Below, in pieces: positions 50,925-60,392 of a DNA stretch of 64,000 bases. The position numbers were made by a program, and so were the translations under genes. Each line of letters begins with the position of its first letter. Positions within the stretch are counted from its first letter, which is position 1. Below the pieces are notes generated by a model. That model saw nothing but the letters and a program-made list of their open reading frames with translations, was not told the DNA's origin and ran no database searches. The stretch is from Carposina sasakii (lineage: Eukaryota; Arthropoda; Insecta; Lepidoptera; Carposinidae). The stretch lies in the NCBI GenBank assembly GCA_014607495.2, contig CP053161.1, positions 9,123,115 to 9,187,114 on the forward strand. Direction: 5' to 3'.

Positions 50925-51060
50925 CATACATATAATCACGCCTTACGGGGTAGGCAGAGCACCAAGTGCCGATAGAACCACATGGTGCCACTTCTGACCA
51001 ATTTTGAGGGTATAGTTGAGATGTACAAGTTCGGTTAGTAGTTGTTTCTAATAACGTTCA
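50925..51060 (-). mobile_element. RTE-like LINE 3' end, minus strand
   Basis: catacatataatcacgcc followed by ggggtaggcagagc is the reverse complement of the 3' end seen at 1283-1336 (ctgcctacccc...gcgtgattat...tatgta), so this is the tail of a related element in the opposite orientation. Confidence 0.6.
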
Positions 51061-51851
51061 GATAATACACATGTCATTCAGAATTTTCTACATTTTGTTT
51101 ACAGCCAATCTCGAAAAATACGCCCAAACTACTCCACTCTCGAAGATACTTTCTTGTCGTGGTAATGTATTCTTCCCGAAAAGCTAATAAATAGCAAAAA
51201 GGTAGAGAGTTTAGAAATTTTAATAACATGAAAACACTTTCCAAGACTTTCCATTTTTTTGTTTTAAGAGGTTTTCATAAAGACAACACTATACTCTAAG
51301 GAGATCACGAGATGATTACTTTATGACATCTGTAAAAAATTAATACATGTCAATCAATTTATCGAGAAACGTCTAACGTCAGATCTGGACTCGACAATAT
51401 TGGTTTTATTATAATAATAACAAATAACAATAATGTGATTCAAAATTTTAATTAAGCAGTATTGTGTCAAAAAAACTTATAATGCCTTCAAAAAAACGTT
51501 GGTAATCCAGCTCTTGTGCATGGGGTGGCAGAATATACATCTGAATTAAATGGTAATATTTTGTTTTACTCTGCCAAAAAATTCACGTTCAGTGTCTTGG
51601 TACACATGAGATTCCTCGTAGGTACTGACCAGCAGATGAGATATGTGCTACTCAAAACTCGAAAGCACTCATATTGGTTATTGGTAGATTGTTATCGGTG
51701 GGTAAAGGTTAAAGTATAAATCATTGTATTTTTGCAGATTATTAATGCTGCAAACCTAGGCTGTCTAAGTGCTGCCACCCTATATTCAGCCAAAAGCGGG
51801 GAAGAATCAAGAAGATCGTGGTCAGTTAGAAAATAGCAAGATTTGGATAAA

Positions 51852-54800
51852 ATGTCTTCGACAAATCCTGAAAGAGAATGTGTAAAAACGAAATCTATAT
51901 GTTCTTGTGATTCTATTGGTTGTTTTAATTTAAGAAGTCATACCGAAAATAACATTAAATGCAAATGTTCTAATTGTTCTAAAGGTGATATCTACTATAA
52001 AAACAATAATAAAGAAAACCCGTCTAAAACTTTAATAACGAATAATATATCAGAGAAAATTAAAGTGCTGACTAATACAAATATAATTCATGGCTTAAAA
52101 AAGGAAGTTTATGATTTTTGTGTAGATGACAAGAAAAAACAAGCTATTTTTAAAGCAATAGAAAATTTAAGTAAAGATATATCGAATTATGAAAAAGAAA
52201 ATAACATATTAATGAACCGAAACCAATTAGAAGTAAAAAGCAGCCCGCCTACTTTAGTTAATAATGTAGCCGTAACGTATCCTAATACCAACAGTATGGC
52301 TCAAATAAACGAGCAGGTTACTGACATTTCATACCAAAAAGCAAAAGAATCTACATCAACTTATGAATCTTTAAAAATATCTCCAAAACAAGATATATTT
52401 CAGCGAATACGTGAAGCCTATAAGGCCTGCAGTTGTAAAGTATGTGAATGTATTATTGGCAAGCCGAAAAACCGCATTGACAGTTGTAAATGTAAGCCGT
52501 GCGATTGTAACGATTGTGCAGGTAATATTAAAGCACAATCTTATGATGGGATTCTCCGAATGCCTTGCACAAACTGTGTTAAATGTAATGCAATAGAGTG
52601 TAAATGTTTAGAAACAGAAGCTAAAAAGAAGTCTATACAGGAAAAATATAGTTGGGCTATTACGCAAGATCGTTTATCATCGTTTAATGCCATGTGTGAC
52701 TGTACACCTTGTCAATGTATTCAGTGTAAGTTTATAACTACATATCCAGCGAAACCACTTGTTGTTGCTCCAATAAGCGAAAATGTGCGTGATCAATGTA
52801 CTTGCTCACCCTGTGATTGTGTACATTGTGCACGAAATTATACTTTGACTCCCATGAGACATGAGATGTCAACAGCTATGAGTAGACACTTGAACAATTG
52901 TAGATGTAGCGCTTGCACTATCCAAGATTGTCTTCGTGGAGACACTGGGAACTGCGCCTGTGATTCACGCAGGCGTTTAATGAAAAAACCTATCACTAGA
53001 GATACTAAAGACTATGACGTTCATAGAGTTTCAATTGTAAATGATGGTACAACATTAAAAGAAGACTCGACTATGACAATGTACAGCTCATTACTAAATA
53101 GTGCTATTTCTTTGAGAAATAAAATGTGCAAATGCGATACATGTGAATGTTTAGTTTGTTCAGAATCCTCACAAAATGAGACTAACTCAAATAATGCTAC
53201 ATATCACAACTCTACAAAGATTTGCAATGTACAAACCAACTGCTGTAAATGCTTGCCCTGTGAATGTGTAAGCTGCACATCAAATAAAGTTTGCAATAAT
53301 AATACAGAAGAATATGTCAATAAACTTAACAAAAAGGAGTGCAAATGTGGTAATTGTGATTGTATACAATGTGAGAATATGTCTAAACCTTCCACTAGCA
53401 TTCGCAGCAACTTATTTTTCAAACCAAAAACTGTTATCCCTTCTAAAAAGAAACCTTGTAAATGCAAAAAAAGTAGCTACAAAAATTGCAGAAATAGTAA
53501 AACATGCGCAGGCGACACCTGTCGATGCGTGAACAACATGTCAAGTATTAATATAGACGAACTAGAATCAAACGAGATTATATATCCAATAAAAAAATCT
53601 GAACGCCTATCTCCATCGATGTTTTTAGTAAGAAGTTTACTTGACTTGAGATCGAGCAAAGAAAAGAATATTGTTCACGATGAATGCAATTTGAAATATG
53701 CTGAACGAAAACCTTATTCCAAAATATTTTCAGATGATATAAAAAAGGAAGATTCTATTAAGGATAAAACTTCTGAGCAGAACTTCTTATCAGCAGATTC
53801 TATAAAACCTAAAATTAAAGAAATTAGTATCACTAGTTCCGACTTTCAGTTCAATAATTTTAACGTAAAATATAAACGCACATCGCGTAGTAAAGTAGAC
53901 GAGAAGTCATGTAATAATTCGAATGATTATGTATCAGTCGAGGACTCGATAAGCAACATCTCTAAGTCAAACCATAGAATGAATTTTTATACCAAAACCA
54001 ATGATACATGGTATTCTAATTTCGAATACGATTATTACTATAAATTGCCACATGATATGGACAGCAAGTCAGTGTATATGGACCATGAAGATATAAATGT
54101 ACACAACAGCAAACCCTTCCCTCATCCAGATGATACAACAATAAAGTGCAATAACAAAAAAAGTTTTATAAACTATCCAGCTATGAAGCAATATATACAA
54201 TATTTTCAACCAGATATCAATACTCTACCGTTAGATAAAATGGATGGTATGCACGAAAGCCAAACGAGATCGTCTTTTGACTATCAAGATATGTACACAA
54301 AAGGAAACTATATTAGTTTTCCTTGTACTCGTACAATACTTAATGATTCCGAAGAATATTTTAAAAGGATTACAAATGTAATCAGTTTTATGAAAAAAAC
54401 ATTGTCTGATCTGAATAAGGTTATAGACAACATTGAAAATCCTGACAGAGAATTTCAGAGTATATCTGAATTTGAGGAACCTACAAATGATTTGTTTCAC
54501 AGTACATTACATTGTACCTGCGCAGACGCAAAGAAATGTACCGGTTATTTTATTGATAATGGTAATGAAAAGGGCGTTGAAATAAATAGTGATGAAAGTA
54601 AAATATTCAGTATTACGGACATATATGCTAAGAGCATTACTGAGAATGGACAACGCGGTATGTGTACCAATATAAGCGCACACACAATTTCAAGTGATAT
54701 AAGTATACATGGAAGAACTATTGCTGATAATTTCATTTGCAGTCAAATTAACCGTAATTCTACCAAATGTTCTGCAGAATTTTCTCCAACTAAAACCAAT

Positions 54801-57800
54801 CGCAACATAATAAAAACATCGAGTAATTCTGGCTTACGCATTGACAGTTTTACAAAAAGTAATGAACATATTATTACCAATGCTGACCATTTAAATAGTA
54901 AATATTGTACAATGACTGAAATGCCTTGTGGTAATTCTCATATGGTTATTGAAAATTTAAACGGTAAGAGTAATTTAACACCTAATATTTACGAGAAAAT
55001 AGAAGAAAGAATGAAGGATATTTTAGAAGACGTATTAAGTACAGTTGAAAATGTACACGATAAGAAGATGAAAGAGAGACAAAAATACATAAAGCATTGC
55101 AGTCATTATAATAAACTTAACAATAAGGGGTCTAGTAAAGCTTGGCCAAGTTCCGTCAATGCTAAACCTCACGCACTTGTACCTATTAGTATTGAAAGAA
55201 TAAAAGTCCCAAGTACAAACATATTGATTAACGAGGGTGCAAATTCTATGGAAATAATTCCAAACATATGTGATGTCTATAGTAAACTGAAAAATATAAG
55301 CAAGAAACTCGATTACCAAGGAAAGGTAAATTGCAATTTCTTTACTTTATACGAATGGTAGCAAAAATATGGTTCTGCATTCGTACATTAATAATTATTT
55401 TCGTTCCCCTTCAGCACGTCCAAAAATATTCAAGTTCCAAGTCATTGAGAGATGCTTTACCAATACATTACGAGTACAAACATAAAATGGAACAAGAGGT
55501 TAAAGCAGCAGTACGATACGTATGTTCAAGCTGTAGAAGCGTAAGCATAAAATACAATAAGGTAATTACATATAGCTAGTGTACGAGTATTTTCTCGGTA
55601 GGGAATCAAACTAAATAATACCTAATAATAAACCTTTATTAAAGTAGGTACTTACTTACGTACTACGTTTATCCATGATCAGCGAGATGAGTAATATTCT
55701 ATACAGGGTGTCTTTTCGTTGCCACCCTTAACGAAAGGTACGTACTCTATACTACATCAAATAAAGTAAGTTTATGCAAAAAGAATGCTGGGAAACGATG
55801 TAAATAAAAAATAAAAAATTAGGTACCTACTTGATCGGGCGAAATTTATGGTGGCGGTTTATGTTAGTTTTTAACCGACTTCAAAAAAGAGAGGTTATCA
55901 ATTCGTCTCTGTTTTTTTTACCGACTTAAAAAAAGAGAGGTTATCAATTCGTCTGTATGTTTTATTTTTTATGTGTGTTACCTCAGAACTCCGTCATTTA
56001 TGAACCGATTTAAATTTTTTTATAGTTTGTCATGGTATGCTTCCAAGTTGGTCCCATATTCACCATGTCAGGATCTGATGATGGGATCTTGGAGAAATCG
56101 AGGAAGTCGGTTTTGCGTTTTAAAAAAAATATTTTATAGACAGATATTAATTATTTATCGTGAAAAAATCTTGCTACGCGCTTCTAAGTCCATTTAAAAC
56201 GCAGTATATTTACTCAACTTTGGACCCTAATATCTTGGGAACCAGACACTTCCCAGGTATGCTTCCATGGAGAAAAACAATCGTGATGATGAGGAGATTC
56301 CGTAGTATTCGGGGAGGTGGACGACCAAAAACACCCTGTATATTATACCTAAGTAATACATACGTAAGTACGTAATACATACCTTACTTACCTTGGATTG
56401 CAGGGGTATAATGCAGCATGTGATATGATCCCAACGAAAGATAATTCAATTCAATACTCTAAAACAAACGATCTAAGTAGCCGAAAGGAAGTACAAAGCC
56501 AGGTAAATGGAAAACTTATCAATATCTCTATAACTTCGCAATTCACTGATGTTTCGAATCCTTGAACTCTCCTCTCCTTCCATTTGATCTTTGGGTTCTT
56601 TCAGTTCTAGCGGGGTGTTATAAACCCAAATCTCGGACTCCTTATGATATTGATTATGCTAGTAGCCAATTTTATCGATGTGTATGTTGATTTCAATCTT
56701 TCACAGGACTCTACAAGCACTTTTCACTCATTGAAAGTAGGATTTCCCGCAGTAAGGAAAATTTCCGACCACAGTGTACTAGTCAAATGGGACCCTCCAT
56801 CTGATTTGACCTCTGTTTTAGGATACGAGGTAAATAGGTATTGCGAGTAAGGGCTACTCATGTGCTAAGAATGTTGCTAGTTTGAGGTCTTGTACCCTGC
56901 GCTTATTTGGCGTTACTTATAAAACTTAAAAACTAGTGGACGCTCGCGACTTCATCCGCGTGGACTACAGAAAAAACAAAATTAAAAACAGAAATTATCC
57001 GGGATAAAAAGTAGTCTATATGTATATAAATGGGACCTGTCACAATATATTCCTGAAAACTGCATCGAAATCGATTCAGGCGTTTCTGAGATTAGCGTGC
57101 ACAAACGCACAGATAAACCGACAAACATACAAAAATTCCAAAAATCATTCTTTTGGATACTATTGCGTTGATAAAGGTCTCCTATAATATTTTTTCTCAT
57201 ATACGAGTATCTTCCATGCGCAGACAGCGATCCGTTACATTTTTATTATATGTATATAGATATATATACAGGTGTTTTTTCGTTGCCACCCTTAACGAAG
57301 GGTTCGTACTCTATACATCAAATAAAGTAACTTTATGCCAAAATATTTTTTTTTAAAACGAAAAACCGGCTTCCTCCCAAAACTCGAGCTTACTAAAGTA
57401 AAATTTTACTAAAGGGAAAATATATACAGGGTGATTTTTGGTCGTCAACGTTCCCGAAAACTACGGAATCTCCTCGTCATCACGATCATTTTTCTCCATG
57501 GAAGCATACCTGGGAAGTGTCTGGTTTCCAAAATATTAGGGTCCAAAGTTGAGTAAATAGACTGCGTTTTTCTGCATAAATGCACATAGACGCGCGTAGC
57601 AAGATTTTTTCACGAGAAATAATTAATATCTGTCTATAAAAAAACTAACGTAAACACTAGACACTATAAATTTCGCCAGATCAAGTAATAATAAAAAAAA
57701 ATTGAAAAAAAAAATCCCAGCATTTTTTTTGGCATAAACTTACTTTATTTGATGTATAGAGTACGTACCCTTCGTTAAAGGTGGCCACAAAAAAACATCC

Positions 57801-59452
57801 TGTATTGCGTTAAGCCGTGTACGACGTTTAGAAGGTATAATATTGCCAGATTTATATGCCAGCAAATGATTAAATAAGCCACATGACAAAAGAGAGAAAT
57901 GACTAGGCTTCGAAACTTTACTCTATTGAGGGGTCGCCCACCACCGGGCCCTACACCCTCCGCTGACCCTCGGATCTATTCTATCTATGTAAATAGAACT
58001 AACATGGAAAACTAATACTGATGATGCCACGGGTGTTGGCGAAACATGTCATTAAAATTTTAATTGGTTTTCGGATTAGCAGCTATGTATTTATGGTTGC
58101 ATGCTAGGTGCTTGGATCTGGCTTCTCGTTACGACGGTAGTGTCTTGTGTTCGTGATCATGAGTCGGCAGATCCGAGGGTCAGCGGAGGGTGTAGGGCCC
58201 GGTGGTGGGCGACCCCTCAATAGAGATTTGAACTTCCGAATAGTGACGCCTGATACAATTCAATATTTATCGAAACTTTACGTCTGACAATATATAAGCA
58301 ACAAATAATTACACTCCTTCTTCCCGCCCTGTTCCCAATCATTTGGGGTCGGTGCAATATGTAGGTACTCTTCTTTCATTCATCCCTATTATCCGTCATC
58401 TCGTTATTCTCATGTCTACCTCTTCCTCTATAACCATCTTACTTCGGACACGGCTTAACGCAACATATAATTACACGACTTAACACAATTATCTTCATCT
58501 TCATAAGCCTATTGCAGTCCACTACTGGACTAGGCCCCCCCTGCCATAGGGGGATTTTGTTACTAAAAAGTTCCACTATCTGTTTTTCGGCGGCTCCATC
58601 ATCAGACCCTCGTTTCCTTTATATTATGTGTAGCTGACCAAAATTCTCTATAAAAATCTAAAAACGGACTACTCGTGCCTATTATATTTGAGGATATCCC
58701 TAGATTCCTTAGAGATTCCATCATCAGATGTTATGTTTTATATGTAGGTGACCAAAACGCTCAGTAAAAGTGTAAAAACAGCTATACAGACGAATTTGTA
58801 CCCTAATATCTTGGGAACCAGACACTTCCCAGGTATGCTTCCATGGAGAAAAATGATCGTGATGATGAGGAGATTCCGTAGTTTTCGGGAACGTTGACGA
58901 CCAAAAATCACCCTGTATAGATTTTGACACCGATAGGAGGCGAGAAACTAGCAATTTGTCACTAATATTTTACACCTGGCCCCGCTTTGCTAAATATGTC
59001 TGTAGCATCTCCTCCGTGATCCTACAGTTCTGGCTACACTGTTTGGAAACAACCGCTTGTATATTAGTTTTGGATAGATCAGAAGCTCAAGTCGTAGGAA
59101 TCCCTTTTCGAATAAAGTATAACCATACTTACTGCTACTACCTTTTCGACTGTACCTATTTACCAGTATTAATTTTAAGTTTTTGAGCTATATGGATATG
59201 GAGCTACTTAAAAATATCCAAATGTAAGAGGTAAAATTAAAGAAAAACTTACAAATCCGACAGCTTTTGGTGGATGGTCTACCTGTAAAGAAGAAATTCA
59301 GCGCCACAAGCACTATGGCCGTCGTCACGTGCCTCCCTCGTAACGAGAAAGTTTTGTTAACCGTACGCACTATTGTCTCCAATAAATTGCCTCATACGTC
59401 CCCCTACGCTCCTTCTACCACTGTTGTTTACGAATCTAGATCTAAGTTGTAA
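51852..59452 (+). CDS. Cysteine-array protein with C-terminal fibronectin type III domain
   Basis: Exons: 51738(acceptor)-55325, 55415-55561, 56404-56502, 56707-56829, 59264-59452; all junctions phase 0, about 1343 residues. I start at ATG 51852; an in-frame TAG lies 18 bases upstream at 51834. Residues about 1-560 carry repeated cysteine units of the form CxCxxC[DEQ]CxxC (CKCKPCDCNDC, CDCTPCQCIQC, CTCSPCDCVHC, CKCDTCECLVC, CKCLPCECVSC, CKCGNCDCIQC) plus degenerate ones. Residues about 560-1158 are Asn/Ser/Lys/Ile-rich and probably disordered. The last two exons form an FN3 domain. The cysteine spacing suggests metal binding, but no family is recognised. There is no signal peptide or membrane segment, so the product is probably intracellular. 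The CXC domain of tesmin/LIN54 has a different spacing. Confidence 0.85.
52432..53536 (+). other. Array of CxCxxCxCxxC units in the cysteine-rich gene
   Basis: Six near-exact 11-residue units begin at residues about 212, 282, 316, 426, 465 and 497. Partial or variant units are at about 37 (CKCSNC), 193 (CSCKVCEC), 240 (CTNCVKCNAIECKC), 350 (CRCSACTIQDC) and 536-560. Linkers of about 20-70 residues are variable, so this is an array of dispersed short modules rather than a tandem DNA repeat. The third position after CxC is often Pro, and the acidic/Gln residue before the third CxC-like pair is conserved. Confidence 0.8.
55702..56340. mobile_element. TACAGGGTG-ended MITE interrupted by another element
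   Basis: Left end tacagggtgtcttttcgttg; right end acgaccaaaaacaccctgta. The 'ttaaccgacttc' element (55869-56125) is inserted in the middle. The uninterrupted relative is at 57425-57804 in opposite orientation. Confidence 0.8.
55869..56125. mobile_element. 'TTTTAACCGACTTC' element with duplicated 5' end
   Basis: ttttaaccgacttcaaaaaa ... ggaagtcggttttgcgtttt. The first ~45 bases (ccgactt..gagaggttatcaattcgt) occur twice in tandem at 55874 and 55921. Confidence 0.7.
56707..59452 (+). CDS. Fibronectin type III domain split over the last two exons
   Basis: Exon 56707-56829 ends with DHSVLVKWDPPSDLTSVLGYE: the buried Trp and the PP of FN3 strand B/C and the GYE of strand C. Exon 59264-59452 continues LLVDGLPVKK, then TCLPRNEKVLLTVRTIVSN and SPYAPSTTVVYE, matching strands C' to G. 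The VDG and LTVRT features resemble FN3 domains of RIM-binding proteins, but no SH3 domain is present, so that is only a resemblance. The intervening 2.4 kb intron is packed with mobile elements. Confidence 0.75.
56932..57150 (+). repeat. Dispersed 'gcgacttc' repeat, copy in FN3 intron
   Basis: Head aactagtggacgctcgcgac then ttcatccgcgtggactacag; body aaaaagtagtctatatgta. The 3' end differs from the 40.3 kb copy. Confidence 0.65.
57267..57420. repeat. Broken MITE pieces
   Basis: 57267-57350 is the left part of the TACAGGGTG element (cgttgccacccttaacgaag). 57356-57420 is the inverted right end of the 'ttaaccgacttc' element (aaaccggcttcctcccaaaa). Confidence 0.6.
57425..57804. mobile_element. 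TACAGGGTG-ended MITE, intact copy
   Basis: Left tacagggtgatttttggtcg; right ggccacaaaaaaacatcctgta. 380 bp. Internal segments match 55702-56340 and 58800-58917. Confidence 0.8.
57921..58225. repeat. Inverted repeat with ~56-bp perfect arms
   Basis: ctctattgaggggtcgccca ... gctgaccctcggatct (57921-57976) is exactly inverted at 58170-58225. The 190-base loop holds ggtgttggcgaaacatgtc. Possibly a MITE or snap-back element. Confidence 0.75.
58300..58917 (-). repeat. Mosaic of broken repeats in the FN3 intron
   Basis: 58300-58470 is a lepidopteran-type repeat (gttcccaatcatttggggtc). 58440-58790 is an inverted copy of the middle of the 48.1-48.7 kb element. 58800-58917 is the right part of the TACAGGGTG MITE, ending ccaaaaatcaccctgta. 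Confidence 0.6.
58934..59060 (+). repeat. Family R copy, 5'-truncated
   Basis: gaggcgagaaactagcaatt, ctccgtgatcctacagttct and ggaaacaaccgcttgta. Confidence 0.6.
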
Positions 59453-59707
59453 AATGTACCAAAAAATGCAAAATACAATTCAAGTTATTATATTGGTGTT
59501 TTATTTATACGAGTATTAATGTGCTTCTACCTATGCGGTCCTCACTTGGTTGGTCTCGGTCGAAAGAGGTGCTGGTATAGGTTTTTTAACTTCGGAGGAG
59601 TCAAAGCAAAGGTGGGCTAATAACGTTTGTTCATTTTTAAAATGTGTGAAGTGCAGGGCAAATGTTTGCAAGTGATTGATTCAGACCCCGCGTACACTGG
59701 GTACCTC

Positions 59708-59975
59708 TAGGCTCAATTTATACCGCCGCGGAATGGAACGGAATGGAAGTTTTTGTACATCGCATAATGAACTTTATGTCAAGTGTATAACAAACTAACT
59801 ACGAGCCTAAAAAAAAGTCGCGTGTCTTCCGCGGAATCCTCGCGCATTCTCGAGAACTCTGACGTAACGGAATTTGGAAATTGACGCTGATGATATAAAG
59901 TTCATTATGCCATATACAATTTCGTTGCAAAAATTCGCTTCCGTTCCACTCCGCGGCGGTGTAAATTGAGCCTTA
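59708..59975. mobile_element. MITE with ~34-bp TIRs
   Basis: aggctcaatttataccgccg (59709) and cggcggtgtaaattgagcct (59954-59973) are inverted ends flanked by TA. It lies between the FN3 gene and the next gene. Confidence 0.8.
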
Positions 59976-60392
59976 GTTTCCTTTGTCGATCAGATATCCC
60001 GAGCAGATATATTCAGATTTACGATACGCCTAGCCTCATAGTGAGTACCTAGCGAGTATGCTAGGACTAGGAGTAATATTGTTCTGTATAAATGAGACCT
60101 ATAAAGATTAAAGGCAATAATATATCGCCGCAATAAAATCTTGCCCGTGAAGATGCGACATCTTCAGTTTAATCTTAAAGTATAGGTATTTGATATGTTT
60201 CATGTGCCGTGAACTGAAGCTGGAAGTCGGGTTTTCTATTCCATACCCTAGAACTGAAAAAAGAAGACTAAGCTCTCTGGATAAAAAGAACAAAAAATGT
60301 CACTCACATCAATCGCCAATCACAACAAAAATCAACTGTAAACTAAAATAACTAGTATAAAGAATAATGAAAATAAATACATATAAAACATT

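Larger units (their letters stand above)
50094..51737. other. 3' UTR of the coiled-coil gene and intergenic DNA
   Basis: 50094-50890 is the likely 3' UTR. 50930-51060 holds an RTE-like LINE 3' end on the minus strand, listed separately. The remainder is AT-rich and contains no exon I can support. A 67-codon open frame at 51516-51719 has no recognisable feature and is not called. Confidence 0.5.

Noticed and set aside
51516..51719. Upstream exon of the cysteine-array gene
   Set aside because: Open for 67 codons but without a convincing donor before the stop or any motif.
59189..59382. Minus-strand open frame over the FN3 exon
   Set aside because: Antisense shadow of the FN3-coding exon 59264-59452.
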